Source: DATAUD01 sp035511075
GTDB taxonomy: Bacteria; Verrucomicrobiota; Verrucomicrobiia; Limisphaerales; Palsa-1400
Assembly (NCBI GenBank): GCA_035511075.1
Contig: DATKFW010000015.1
Location: 124,001-188,000, forward strand
Direction: 5' to 3'
Length of the DNA stretch: 64,000 nt
This document shows, piece by piece, positions 43,999 through 52,791 of the stretch; positions within the stretch are counted from its first letter, which is position 1; each line of letters begins with the position of its first letter. Made by a program: the position numbers and the translations under genes. The notes below the pieces were generated by a model that was not told the DNA's origin, made no database searches, and saw only the letters and a program-made list of their open reading frames with translations.

Positions 43999-44014
43999 AA
44001 CGCCAGGCGGACCC

Positions 44015-45052
44015 TCAGACCGGCACGGGCACGCGCTTGAGGATTTCTTCCACTACCTGGCGCGAAGTGACGCCGGAGAATTTCGCCTGCGGTTCCAATA
44101 CCAGGCGGTGCGCCATTACGGAAACGGCGGCTTCATCGACGTGTTCCGGGCTGACAAACTCCTGGCCGTCAAAAAGGGCCAGCGCCTGCGCCGCCTTCAT
44201 CAGGGCGATCGATGCCCTCGGGCTGGCGCCCAATTGCACGCCGGGAGCGGTCCTGGTCGCCGTCACCAACCGCACCACGTAATACTTGAGTTCCTCGCTG
44301 ATGCGTATGTTGCGCACGCCTTCGCACAGGCGCATGATGTCGCCCAGCCCGACGCACGGAACGACGCTCTCGACTGGGTGCCGTCCGGTTTGGGCCGTGA
44401 GCACGGCGACTTCGTCCGCCGGGGTGACGTATCCCAAATCAAATTGCATGGCAAAACGGTCCATCTGCGCTTCGGGCAACGGATAGGTGCCGCGAAACTC
44501 GATTGGATTCTGCGTGGCGACGACGAAGAACAGATTCGTCAAGGCCCGCCGCTCGCCATCGACGCTGACCTGGTTTTCGGCCATCGCTTCCAACAACGCC
44601 GATTGGGTGCGCGGGGAAGCGCGGTTGATTTCGTCGGCCAGCAAAATGTTGGCGAAAACCGGTCCTTCATGGAAGGAAAACGTCTGGTCGCGCTGATTGA
44701 AAACTGAAACGCCCAGGATGTCCGATGGCAATAAATCCGGCGTGAACTGTATGCGCTTGAAGCTGGCGTCGATCGAACGGGCCAATGCCTTGGCCAGGGT
44801 GGTTTTGCCGGTCCCCGGATAATCCTCCAGCAGGACGTGGCCGCCGCTGGCCAGAGCGGCCATGAGACGCCGTATGGCAACGGACTGCCCGCGCATGACG
44901 GAAGAAATGCTCGCTGTGACTTTCTGGTAAACGCCCTTGGGCGTCAGCGGCCTGGGCGAAGGCGTCCCGGAGTCGAGTTCTTCAGGCAAATCGGCGCGGA
45001 GTGGGTTTGTCTTTTCCGCAAGTGTTGCCGTCGGTTTCACGGTTAAATCCAC
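44015..45052 (-). CDS. MoxR-family AAA+ ATPase
   Basis: 345-aa chaperone-like ATPase with a GTG start at 45052. Walker A LLEDYPGTGKTTLAKALA; Walker B ILLADEINRASPRTQSALLE (DEIN); sensor 1 FFVVATQNPIEFRGTYPLPE; sensor 2 GASPRASIALMKAAQALA. A classic MoxR next to DUF58 and transglutaminase genes: the ATPase is expected to remodel the DUF58/vWA partner. First gene of a three-gene operon. Confidence 0.94.
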   Translation of the reverse strand: MDLTVKPTATLAEKTNPLRADLPEELDSGTPSPRPLTPKGVYQKVTASISSVMRGQSVAIRRLMAALASGGHVLLEDYPGTGKTTLAKALARSIDASFKRIQFTPDLLPSDILGVSVFNQRDQTFSFHEGPVFANILLADEINRASPRTQSALLEAMAENQVSVDGERRALTNLFFVVATQNPIEFRGTYPLPEAQMDRFAMQFDLGYVTPADEVAVLTAQTGRHPVESVVPCVGLGDIMRLCEGVRNIRISEELKYYVVRLVTATRTAPGVQLGASPRASIALMKAAQALALFDGQEFVSPEHVDEAAVSVMAHRLVLEPQAKFSGVTSRQVVEEILKRVPVPV

Positions 45053-45241
45053 AACGTGATAGTATCCACCACGATAGACACTGTTTGCAAGTGGATTGTT
45101 TCAAACGCCGTTGTGTAAATTTTTCACGGGGTCGCATCGATTTTCCGGTTTTTGCCAGGATCAAGTCTGGGAGCGGCGGGAATTCAGGCAAATCCGTCGC
45201 TCGTGCGCGGATCCTGACGTTGAACAGGAGAAAACTGAGGT

Positions 45242-45275
45242 AGCCGAGAGGCAGCTAAAATGTCGGCTCTCGGCT
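45242..45275. promoter_or_regulatory. 9-bp inverted repeat (hairpin or operator)
   Basis: AGCCGAGAG (45242-45250) and CTCTCGGCT (45267-45275) are perfect arms around a 16-base spacer. No T-run follows on either strand, so an intrinsic terminator is less likely than a protein site or RNA structure. Confidence 0.4.
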
Positions 45276-45304
45276 CCCACCGGCGCCTTTCTTTCAGTTT
45301 TCAG

Positions 45305-45319
45305 CCTTGATTATCAAGG
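45305..45319. promoter_or_regulatory. Perfect 15-bp palindrome, candidate operator
   Basis: CCTTGAT-T-ATCAAGG is a perfect palindrome with one central base, about 140 bases before the membrane-protein start. It has the form of a dimeric-repressor site. No regulator gene is adjacent. Confidence 0.4.
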
Positions 45320-45461
45320 TCCCGTCACTTTCACTCACCACCGTGAATCAAACGTGACGAATGAACGCCAATTTCCGCCATGGTGCTGTCGCGATTCAGA
45401 ATTTCCCCCCTTTTCCGTGACACTGTGTTCCATCTTGCCTAGATAATAGGTCGTGGAGACT

Positions 45462-45902
45462 ATGACTGGCGAGTTCCTAAAGGTTCTTCCCAAGATAGCT
45501 GGCCAGCCGTTGGCCATCGTGGCCTACATTTGTTTGGCTGCTGGTGCTCTCCTGTGGGGCTTCAGGACTAGCAAGTCGAACGATTTCTTGAAGGCTTTGG
45601 AACTCATCCCCCAACCGGAGCGGGTCGTCTTTTGCCAAAAAGCTGGTTACGGGTATGATGAACTCTCCGGTTTGTCCAAGAAGGATCGATTCAAACGCCT
45701 CACGGCACGGGACAGAGTTATTTCAATAGTTGTCATTGTCATAGCGGCCGCCCTTCTCGGAATTACTTCCCTACGGGAGTTTCATCGAGAGAACCGTGTC
45801 ACCGCTTCATCCCCCACCCAGACAATTGTAAACAACGGGACGATCGGCGGTCGTGTTCAAAACGCCATAGGCAACTCCAATGCGCAGACGATTAACCGCT
45901 GA
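45462..45902 (+). CDS. Two-TM membrane protein with C-terminal GNSNAQTIN motif
   Basis: 146-aa protein, family not recognised. Two hydrophobic helices (PLAIVAYICLAAGALLWGF, about 15-35, and VISIVVIVIAAALLGITSL, about 88-106) flank a basic loop (FLKALELIPQPERVVFCQKA, LSKKDRFKRLTARDR). By the positive-inside rule the loop is cytoplasmic and both termini face out. The tail TIVNNGTIGGRVQNAIGNSN then AQTINR carries a short Gly/Asn motif found again near the N-terminus of the next protein. ATG at 45462; a GTG at 45453 is possible. The next gene starts within its last 23 bases. Effector-like role is inference from this pairing. Confidence 0.65.
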   Translation: MTGEFLKVLPKIAGQPLAIVAYICLAAGALLWGFRTSKSNDFLKALELIPQPERVVFCQKAGYGYDELSGLSKKDRFKRLTARDRVISIVVIVIAAALLGITSLREFHRENRVTASSPTQTIVNNGTIGGRVQNAIGNSNAQTINR

Positions 45903-47958
45903 AATAAGGCCACACCACGCCATCCTAGCCGTATGGGCAATTATTGGAATCGCGGGTGGGGAGGGTCTTCGCGTGCAAGGGGATTCTCAAAAAATCGAAA
46001 ACAATGGTACGAGCAACACCGTCATTCAAAGCATCATCGGCAACTCGAACTCGCAAACGATCAACTACAACCACGTCGAGGCCAAGTTTACAGACAGCCA
46101 GCTCAAACAGCTTGCGGAGATGATCGCTCAGATAGGAAAGGAACCGCGTAGTGATAACGCGCGCGACCCCAAAATCGACTACCAGAGGGCCATCCGTGAA
46201 TGGGCTCAGAAATACGGTCTTACGCCGGAACAAGCGGAGCAGGAGGTGCAGGCATGGATCAAAGAGGCCCGTACGAAGCGGAGCGGTGACAAAGAAGCGT
46301 CCGCACTCGCCGAATTTTTGGCGAGCCACTACGACGCATCCGCCAAATTGTATACCGAGGTTGCGGATGACGGATTGGCGGAACTTCAAAAGGACCGCGA
46401 AGAAGGGCGATCGCTGGCGGCATCGACCGCCACGAATTTCAACAGTGCTGGCGATGCCTACTACGGAGGGCAGAAGTTCGCGAACGCGCTGAGTAGTTAT
46501 TCGAATTCCCTGGAGTTGGTTGACCGGCAGGGCAATCCCGAATTCTTAGCGAAAATCGAACTAAATCTCGGTGACACTTTTTTTCAGTTAGCTGAGTCCC
46601 AAGAGGCGGAGGCCAGTAATCGATACCTGGCTCAAGCGGTAGAATCCTTTCGGGAAGCCCTCGATGTCAGTACCCGTGAGCGGTTGCCGCGGCTCCAGGG
46701 CGTGATTCAGAACAACTTGGGTGCAGCGCTTAGAGAACAAGGAATTCGGGCGGACGGGGAGGAAGGGCACCGGTTACTGGAAGAGTCCGTAGTGGCCGTT
46801 CGAGGAGCTATCGAGGTCTATATCGATATCGGCCAGCACGAGCCGGAGCAATGGGCGATGAGCCAGAACAATTTGGGCTCCGCGCTTTCGAACCTGGGCG
46901 AGCGGGCGGGCGGAAAAGAAGGGCAGCAGTTGCTGCAAGAGGCCGTGGTCGCCTTTCAGGAGGCCCTCACAGTTCGAACCGGCGAGCAGTTGCCGGAACA
47001 ATGGGCTGAGACCCAGCTCAGTTTGGGCGAGACTCTTAGAGTACAAGGTGAATGGGCGAGCGGAGAGGAAGGCCAGCGGCTGCTGGAAGAGGCCGTGGTC
47101 GCGTTTCGGGCGGCCCTTGAGGTTTATTCGCCCCAGAACTTGCCGCACGAATGGGCGATGACAAAGAACAATTTGGGCGCCGCGCTGTCGAACCTCGGCC
47201 AACGGGCGGGCGGGAAGGAAGGGCAGCAGTTGCTTAGAGACGGCGTGGTCGCCCTTCAGGAGGCCCTCGCGGTTCGAACTCGCGAGAAGTTTCCCTTGGA
47301 ATGGGCAATGACAAAGACCGATTTGGGCGTCGCGCTGTCGAACTTGGGAGAGCGGGCGGCCGGAGAGGAAGGGCAGCAGTTGCTGGAACAGGGCGTGGTC
47401 GCCTTTCGGGCGGCCCTCACGGTACGAACTCGTGAGCAGGTGCCGCAGCAATGGGCGAGCACCCAATGCGATTTAGGGGGCGCGCTGACGATCGAGGGGG
47501 AACGGGCGGGCGGAAAGGAAGGGCTGCGGCTGCTCAAAGAGGCGGTGATCGCCTTTCGGGAAGCCCTCAAGGTACCAACTCGCGAGCAGTTGCCGAAGCA
47601 ATGGGTCATCGCCGAGGCCAATTTGGGCACGGCGCTTAAAGAGCAAGGAATTCGGACGGGCGGAGAGGAAGGGCAGCGATTGTTGGGAGAGTCCGCCGTC
47701 GCCTATGGGGACGTCCTTACGCTTGTCCCCCGCCAGCAGATGCCGGAATACTGGGCCACGGCAGAGAACAACTTCGGAAGTGTGCTGCTTGAACAGGCCA
47801 TCGCATCTGACGGGGCAAACAGACAGAAGCTTGTTAGCGAGGGAATCACGGCTTTTCAGAGGGCCCTGGAAGTCTGGACAGAAAAAGATGATCCATTCTT
47901 CTATCAAGTCGCCTCAGAGAATTTGGGGAAGGCAATGGCGCTAAAGGAGAAAAAGTAA
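45880..47958 (+). CDS. TPR-repeat protein with N-terminal GNSNSQTIN motif
   Basis: 692 aa. A hydrophobic N-terminus (HHAILAVWAIIGIAGGEGLR) could be a signal peptide or anchor. It is followed by SQKIENNGTSNTVIQSIIGN then SNSQTIN, matching the tail of the preceding protein. A helical region (about 65-180) leads to nine TPR-like units (about 215-680), each of about 50 residues, with a QWAxTQNNLGxAL....GERAGGEEG pattern. No NB-ARC, kinase or enzymatic domain is visible. TPR arrays of this style are common in bacterial receptor-like conflict proteins. The 23-base overlap with the upstream gene suggests coupled translation. Confidence 0.72.
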   Translation: MRRRLTAEIRPHHAILAVWAIIGIAGGEGLRVQGDSQKIENNGTSNTVIQSIIGNSNSQTINYNHVEAKFTDSQLKQLAEMIAQIGKEPRSDNARDPKIDYQRAIREWAQKYGLTPEQAEQEVQAWIKEARTKRSGDKEASALAEFLASHYDASAKLYTEVADDGLAELQKDREEGRSLAASTATNFNSAGDAYYGGQKFANALSSYSNSLELVDRQGNPEFLAKIELNLGDTFFQLAESQEAEASNRYLAQAVESFREALDVSTRERLPRLQGVIQNNLGAALREQGIRADGEEGHRLLEESVVAVRGAIEVYIDIGQHEPEQWAMSQNNLGSALSNLGERAGGKEGQQLLQEAVVAFQEALTVRTGEQLPEQWAETQLSLGETLRVQGEWASGEEGQRLLEEAVVAFRAALEVYSPQNLPHEWAMTKNNLGAALSNLGQRAGGKEGQQLLRDGVVALQEALAVRTREKFPLEWAMTKTDLGVALSNLGERAAGEEGQQLLEQGVVAFRAALTVRTREQVPQQWASTQCDLGGALTIEGERAGGKEGLRLLKEAVIAFREALKVPTREQLPKQWVIAEANLGTALKEQGIRTGGEEGQRLLGESAVAYGDVLTLVPRQQMPEYWATAENNFGSVLLEQAIASDGANRQKLVSEGITAFQRALEVWTEKDDPFFYQVASENLGKAMALKEKK
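46849..47748 (+). repeat. Six in-phase 150-bp TPR-coding repeats
   Basis: Units begin at 46849, 46999, 47149, 47299, 47449 and 47599 (CAATGGGC/GAATGGGC openings), an exact 150-bp period encoding 50-residue TPR-like units; a more diverged unit starts at 47749. The strict period and nucleotide similarity indicate amplification by duplication, with possible copy-number variation. Confidence 0.85.
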
Positions 47959-48234
47959 AAGATCAAGTGTCCCGAGGCAAAAATGGAATATGTGTGTGTT
48001 AATGGTATTGTAATACGGTTCTTGATGGTGGGGCCTCGATTCTGCCGATGCACAGCCCTTCATCGAAACTGAAGCCGATGGGGACAATTTGGAGTTTTGA
48101 CCGACTCGGCGCGCAAGCCCAGAAGAGATTTTTGGGCAGCGTTTGTTGGCTCCTACCTCTAATCTAAACCGTGAACATTTTTCTGTGGGCAAGACACGGG
48201 TTAAAATTGGGATTGGAGACGAGGAGCGGCGATT

Positions 48235-49083
48235 TCACGCGGCGAAGGCGCGGCGCAGGAATCGCACGCCTTTGACGGCGATTTCGTCGCGGGTCGGCTC
48301 GATTTTGCGCCAGATCGCCGCGGCGCGGGCGATGACTTTGACATCTGTGGTGAACGATTCGATGACGGCATCGCGGTCGTAACCGATTTTCTTCAAGGCT
48401 TTGACGATCGAAGGCCAATCGATGTGGTCGCCGCCGGGTGTGCCGCGGTCGCTGCCGCAAGCGTGGAAATGACCGAGGTGCTTGCCGGCTTTGAGGATGG
48501 CCGCGGCCTGGTTTTTCTCCTCGATGTTCATGTGAAAGGTGTCCAGGTGCAGCTTGAGCGCGGGGCTGCCGACGTCCTGGATCATTCGCAGGCCCTGGTC
48601 GCAGGTGTTGATGAAATCGGTTTCAAAACGGTTGAGCGGTTCCAGGCAGATTTGTTTTTGGATTTGTTCGGCCCTGGTGGCCAGCGTCCGTAGATGTTTG
48701 ACGACGGTTTTCCATTGTTTCTTGTAGTCGGCGGGCGCGACGGCGTCGGCGCGGCCTACGGAAGAATAGACCGGGCCGACCAGTGACGGGCAATCCAGGG
48801 CGATCATCTGGTCAAGAACTTTGGTGATGTAATTGAGGCAGGTTTGTTGCTGCCGGGGCGTGCCGCGCAAATCGCGGTCCGGTCCGAGACAGGCGCAAAC
48901 GGTGCCGCAGACCAGGCCGTGTTTGTCCAATTCGCGCTTCACGTGCGCGGGATCGATGTGGGAAGGGTCTTCGATCGGTATTTCGACGGTGTCGAAGCCC
49001 CATTTTTTGAATTGGGCAAAAAGCCTTGTTTGTTTGTTGGTGAAAGGGGAGGCGAAGAGGAAAGTGTTGATTCCAAATTTCAT
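48235..49083 (-). CDS. Ketose 3-epimerase-like sugar isomerase (TIM barrel)
   Basis: 282-aa xylose-isomerase-like TIM-barrel enzyme of the D-tagatose/D-allulose 3-epimerase group. N-terminus MKFGINTFLFASPFTN; metal and catalytic residues in ICLEPLNRFETDFINTCDQG (Glu), LKLHLDTFHMNIEEKNQAAA (Asp, His), GHFHACGSDRGTPGGDHIDW (His, Arg) and AVIESF (Glu). I use the ATG at 49083. A 125-base gap separates it from the divergent dehydrogenase gene at 49224, suggesting a linked sugar-processing locus. Exact ketose unknown. Confidence 0.88.
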   Translation of the reverse strand: MKFGINTFLFASPFTNKQTRLFAQFKKWGFDTVEIPIEDPSHIDPAHVKRELDKHGLVCGTVCACLGPDRDLRGTPRQQQTCLNYITKVLDQMIALDCPSLVGPVYSSVGRADAVAPADYKKQWKTVVKHLRTLATRAEQIQKQICLEPLNRFETDFINTCDQGLRMIQDVGSPALKLHLDTFHMNIEEKNQAAAILKAGKHLGHFHACGSDRGTPGGDHIDWPSIVKALKKIGYDRDAVIESFTTDVKVIARAAAIWRKIEPTRDEIAVKGVRFLRRAFAA

Positions 49084-49223
49084 GCCTCCACGCTTAACTG
49101 TTTTCGGCATGGCGGGTCAAGCATTCGTGCGAGCCTGCGGCGAATCCGACGAGAGTTGGCCGCTTCGTGGTGGGTTGAGAATTCGGTTTTGCATGTGGTG
49201 GGGGATTCGTGCGAAAGTGGGGG

Positions 49224-50531
49224 ATGACTCGTGAGTTGATCAGTCGCAGGCGCTTTCTTAAACGTACGGGTAAGGCGGCGGCGCTGGCGGCCGTTGCGCC
49301 AACCATTGTTCCCTCGTCGGTGCTCGGACGCGACGGCGCGCTGCCGCCCAGCGAACGCATCACGATGGGGTTTATCGGCGTGGGCACGCAAGGCTCCGGG
49401 CACTTGCTCGGCGGGGCCTGGACTTATGTGGCCGGCGGTTATTGCGGGCGCAAGGAGGTCCAGGTGCTGGCTGTCTGCGACGTCTGGAGCGATCGCCGCG
49501 AGCGGGCGTGCAGCCGGGTCAACGACCATTACCGCGAAGTCTATGGCGCGCAGTACAGCCCGTGCAAGGCGTATGCCGATTTCCGCGAAGTGCTGGATCG
49601 ACCGGACATCGACGCGGTGTTAATCGCCACTCCCGCGCATTGGCACGCGACGATGGTCGTCATGGCTGCCAGGGCCGGAAAAGATATTTATTGTGAAAAA
49701 CCTTCGGCTGTCACGATTGCTGAAGCGCAGGCGATTCGGTCCGCGGTGCGGCGTTATGGGCGGGTTTATCAGGCGGGGACGCAGCAACGCAGTGAATATG
49801 GCGGGAAGTTTCGGAGGGCTTGCGAATTTGTCCGCTCTGGGCGCATCGGCAAGTTGCAGGAGATTTACGGCTATCGCGACGGGGGCGGCATTTTCTGGCC
49901 GACCCGATTCGGCCCGGCTGAACCTGTGCCGGCCGGATACGATTGGGACCTGTACCTGGGGCCGGCGCCGTGGATTCCTTACGACGGGATCACCGGGCCG
50001 CATCGGTTTGACATCGGTGAACTTAATTGGGGCCAGCATCACTACGACATCATCCAATGGGCGGCGGACGCGGATGACACCGGGCCGGTCGAGTTGTTTC
50101 TCCACGAGGACCGGTCGTGTTACAAGTACGCCAGCGGCGTGGTGGTTTATGGCAAGCCGTATCCCGGCGAGCCGGTGGGCGGGGATGGCGGGGCGTGTTT
50201 TGTGGGCGCGGCGGGGCGCATCGCCGTGGACCGCGACAATCTGGTGTCCGATCCGCCGGAGATTGTGCGCGAGCCATTGCGTCCGGATGAAGTCCACCTT
50301 TACCGGAGCAACAGCCATTCTGGAAACTTTTTGCAGTGCATCCGCACGCGGCAACGGACCATTTGCCCGGTGGAAGTGGCCCATCGTTCGGCAAGCGCAG
50401 TATTGCTGGGCGGGATTGTCAAGCAATTGAAACGGCCATTGCGGTGGGACCCGGCGGCGGAGCAATTCCCCGGCGATGACGAGGCCAATCGAATGTTATC
50501 CATCGCCAAGCGTCCGCCATGGAACGCGTGA
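49224..50531 (+). CDS. Tat-exported Gfo/Idh/MocA-family oxidoreductase
   Basis: 435-aa NAD(P)-dependent sugar dehydrogenase-like protein with a twin-arginine signal (SRRRFLKRTGKAAALAAVAP). Rossmann motif TMGFIGVGTQGSGHLLGGAW; EKP motif KDIYCEKPSAVTIAEAQAIR; the catalytic region WGQHHYDIIQWAADADDTGP has the conserved HxxD-like pattern. Export of a folded NAD-dependent enzyme implies a tightly bound cofactor in the periplasm. Start at the ATG at 49224; GTG at 49209 also possible. Overlaps the next gene by 13 bases. Confidence 0.9.
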   Translation: MTRELISRRRFLKRTGKAAALAAVAPTIVPSSVLGRDGALPPSERITMGFIGVGTQGSGHLLGGAWTYVAGGYCGRKEVQVLAVCDVWSDRRERACSRVNDHYREVYGAQYSPCKAYADFREVLDRPDIDAVLIATPAHWHATMVVMAARAGKDIYCEKPSAVTIAEAQAIRSAVRRYGRVYQAGTQQRSEYGGKFRRACEFVRSGRIGKLQEIYGYRDGGGIFWPTRFGPAEPVPAGYDWDLYLGPAPWIPYDGITGPHRFDIGELNWGQHHYDIIQWAADADDTGPVELFLHEDRSCYKYASGVVVYGKPYPGEPVGGDGGACFVGAAGRIAVDRDNLVSDPPEIVREPLRPDEVHLYRSNSHSGNFLQCIRTRQRTICPVEVAHRSASAVLLGGIVKQLKRPLRWDPAAEQFPGDDEANRMLSIAKRPPWNA

Positions 50532-51199
50532 GTTTCAAAAAGTTTCTCTTGGTGCTGGGCGCGGGTGTCCTGCTGGCGGTGAATTCGCGCGTGTTGGGAG
50601 ATGAAAAGGATTGGGTGCCGTTGAAATTGAAGCTGCCGGCGCCTGTCTTTGCCGGCACGCCGAAGGAGGCGCCGCAAGGGGTGACGGTTGACCCGGCATC
50701 GACCCGGCCGGCCGTGATCATGGTGCCGCGCGACGCGCAGAACATCGCGCCAAAAGCCAGGCTCACCAGCAGCGATAAAAACGCCACGGCAGACATGCTG
50801 GCCAAAATCACCGACGGGGACAAGGAGGCGCAGGAGGACAGCATTGTCCTCTTGCGCAAAGGATTGCAATGGATTCAATTCGATTTTGGCCGCGGTGAAG
50901 AGATTTTCGCCGTTGCCATCTGGCACGCGCACGACACGGCGAAAATTTACCGTTCGGTGATCGTCCAGGCGGCCGACGACCCGGATTTTACGGAAAATGT
51001 CCGCACGCTGTTTAACAACGACACCGACAACACGTCGGGGCTGGGGGCGGGGACGGACCGTCAATATTTTGAGACGTTCCGGGGCAAAACGATCGATGCC
51101 AGGGGGACGCGGGCGCGTTACGTCCGGCTTTATTCCCACGGCAGCACCGAAAGCTCCCTTAATGAATACACCGAGGTGGAGATTTACGGGCGCGATTAG
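50519..51199 (+). CDS. Secreted discoidin (F5/8 type C)-like protein
   Basis: 226-aa exported protein: signal peptide KKFLLVLGAGVLLAVNSRVL, then one beta-sandwich resembling a discoidin/galactose-binding domain (about 70-225): ITDGDKEAQEDSIVLLRKGL, QWIQFDFGRGEEIFAVAIWH, ARYVRLYSHGSTESSLNEYT. The pattern of W-x-x-F-D-F and ARYVRLY...EVEIYG is characteristic. Translationally coupled (13-base overlap) to the Tat oxidoreductase, suggesting both act on a carbohydrate outside the cytoplasm. Confidence 0.8.
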   Translation: MERVSFKKFLLVLGAGVLLAVNSRVLGDEKDWVPLKLKLPAPVFAGTPKEAPQGVTVDPASTRPAVIMVPRDAQNIAPKARLTSSDKNATADMLAKITDGDKEAQEDSIVLLRKGLQWIQFDFGRGEEIFAVAIWHAHDTAKIYRSVIVQAADDPDFTENVRTLFNNDTDNTSGLGAGTDRQYFETFRGKTIDARGTRARYVRLYSHGSTESSLNEYTEVEIYGRD

Positions 51200-51282
51200 G
51201 GGGGCGCGTTTGGAACACGCGGTGAAATCGAGCAAAAGTCATTGTCTTACTGTCCAAGAAGCATGACCATTACTACGGGTGT

Positions 51283-52776
51283 ATGATTCAGAAGACCCGA
51301 ATTTATAAGGCCAGCCTTGTCGGCGTTGCCATCATCCTGTTTTGCGTATCGTCGCAAATGCAGGGACGGCTCAACGTGCAGCGGACGGATTTGGGGTTGA
51401 CGCGGCTGACGCCGCTGGAAAACGCGCCGCCGGTGCTTGCCTTTACGAGCGTCGCGCTGGGGGGATTTCGCGGTTTGATCGCCAACGCGCTCTGGATGCG
51501 GGCCAATGATCTCCAGAACGAAGACAAGTATTTTGAGATGGTCCAACTGGCCGACTGGATCACGGAGCTGGAACCTCACTTCGTCGATGTGTGGCGTGTC
51601 CAGGCGTGGAACATGGCTTACAACATCTCGGTCAAGTTCAAGGACCCGGAAGACCGCTGGCATTGGGTTGAGCGAGGCGTCCAATTGCTCCGGGACCAGG
51701 GCATTCCGCTCAATCCGCGCGAAACGCTGCTCTATCGGGACCTTTCCTGGCTCTATCAACATAAGATCGGCGCGAATCTGGACGATGCCCACATGCTTTA
51801 CAAACTGAGGCTGGCGCAGGAAATGCAGCCGATCCTGGGGGGAAACCCGGATTTCGACGCGTTGATCAACCCGAAGACGGCCCAGGACAAGGAGCGGGCC
51901 CACGAGCTGGTCAGTGTTTATAAAATGGACCCGGAGATCATCAAGAAGGTCAATGAGGAATATGGCCCGCTGGATTGGCGGCTGCCCGATGCGCATGCGA
52001 TCTATTGGGCAGAAGTCGGCCGTGAAAAGGCAAAGCCGTCCGACCAGGAGACGTTGCGGCGTTCGATTTATCAAACCATGCAGCAGGCCTGCATCCGGGG
52101 CGGGTCGCTTGGCCGTTCCGTCACGAACGTTACCGCGCGGAATTTCATGATCTGGCCCAACCTCGAACTTGTTCCAAAGGTCAACGCCGCGTATGAAAAA
52201 ATGATCGCCGAGGAACCCAAAATCAAGGCCAACATGGAAACGGCGCACAAGAATTTCCTCAAGCAGGCGATTTATCTTCTTTACGAAGACGACCGCATGA
52301 AGCAGGCGGCGTATTGGTTCAATTATCTCAAAACGACCTACACCAACGCGTTCGTCCTTCGGCAGGCGAATATTTCATTGGACGACTTCGCCCTGGGGCA
52401 GATCATGACCGACAACGGGGAAACGGACATGAACAAGGTCAGCGCCAGCATCCTTGCGATGTTCCACCAGGGCTTCGAATGCCTGGTGCGGGATGACGAT
52501 GATCGTTATGCCAACTACGAGAATCTGGCCAAGCGAATTTGGAACCATTACCATGATAAAATTGGAACTATCTCCGAACAACGGCTGTCCTTGCATCCGT
52601 TGCCGGAGATGCGCGCCACAGTGCTTGACCATGAATTGGACCCCGACCCGCAAAGCGCCTGGATGCCGCCCCAGGCTCAAGCCATACTTCGCACCAAGCT
52701 GAATCTGCCGGCACCCAAACCCGTTGCAGTTCCCGCGCCCACCGCGCAGGCCGCGACCTCCGGAGGAACCGAGTAG
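51283..52776 (+). CDS. Single-TM conserved protein with helical repeats
   Basis: 497 aa. N-terminal signal-anchor (YKASLVGVAIILFCVSSQMQ), then FTSVALGGFRGLIANALWMR, followed by helical, TPR-like sequence (ADWITELEPHFVDVWRVQAW, LRDQGIPLNPRETLLYRDLS). The GFRGLIANALWMRA..LQ...KYFEMVQLADWI.. block recalls conserved verrucomicrobial proteins, but I cannot assign a function. The C-terminus is Pro/Ala-rich. Convergent with the DUF6159 gene, with a shared hairpin at the 3' end. Confidence 0.7.
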   Translation: MIQKTRIYKASLVGVAIILFCVSSQMQGRLNVQRTDLGLTRLTPLENAPPVLAFTSVALGGFRGLIANALWMRANDLQNEDKYFEMVQLADWITELEPHFVDVWRVQAWNMAYNISVKFKDPEDRWHWVERGVQLLRDQGIPLNPRETLLYRDLSWLYQHKIGANLDDAHMLYKLRLAQEMQPILGGNPDFDALINPKTAQDKERAHELVSVYKMDPEIIKKVNEEYGPLDWRLPDAHAIYWAEVGREKAKPSDQETLRRSIYQTMQQACIRGGSLGRSVTNVTARNFMIWPNLELVPKVNAAYEKMIAEEPKIKANMETAHKNFLKQAIYLLYEDDRMKQAAYWFNYLKTTYTNAFVLRQANISLDDFALGQIMTDNGETDMNKVSASILAMFHQGFECLVRDDDDRYANYENLAKRIWNHYHDKIGTISEQRLSLHPLPEMRATVLDHELDPDPQSAWMPPQAQAILRTKLNLPAPKPVAVPAPTAQAATSGGTE

Positions 52777-52783
52777 GTCCTCC
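52762..52783. terminator. Possible bidirectional hairpin between convergent genes
   Basis: GGAGGAACC (52762-52770) pairs with GGTCCTCC (52776-52783) with one bulge, overlapping the stop codon at 52774-52776. A T-rich stretch (ACTATTTTTG) lies a little downstream on the plus strand. Termination is plausible but not strong. Confidence 0.35.
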
Positions 52784-52791
52784 GCCGCGCC

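Larger units (their letters stand above)
45053..45461. other. Divergent intergenic region upstream of the GNSN-motif gene pair
   Basis: 409 bases with no gene. A possible promoter for the MoxR operon is TTGCAA (45085-45090) and GATACT (reverse complement at 45061-45066), 18 bases apart. On the other side are two inverted repeats listed separately. Nothing in it looks like a tRNA. Confidence 0.45.

Noticed and set aside
45053..45461. Possible tRNA or small RNA in the large gap
   Set aside because: No cloverleaf, no T-loop GGTTCGAATCC-like sequence, and the palindromes do not form a long structured RNA by eye.
46849..47748. Regular 150-bp repeats as a possible CRISPR-like array
   Set aside because: They are in frame, encode TPR units and have no unique spacers.
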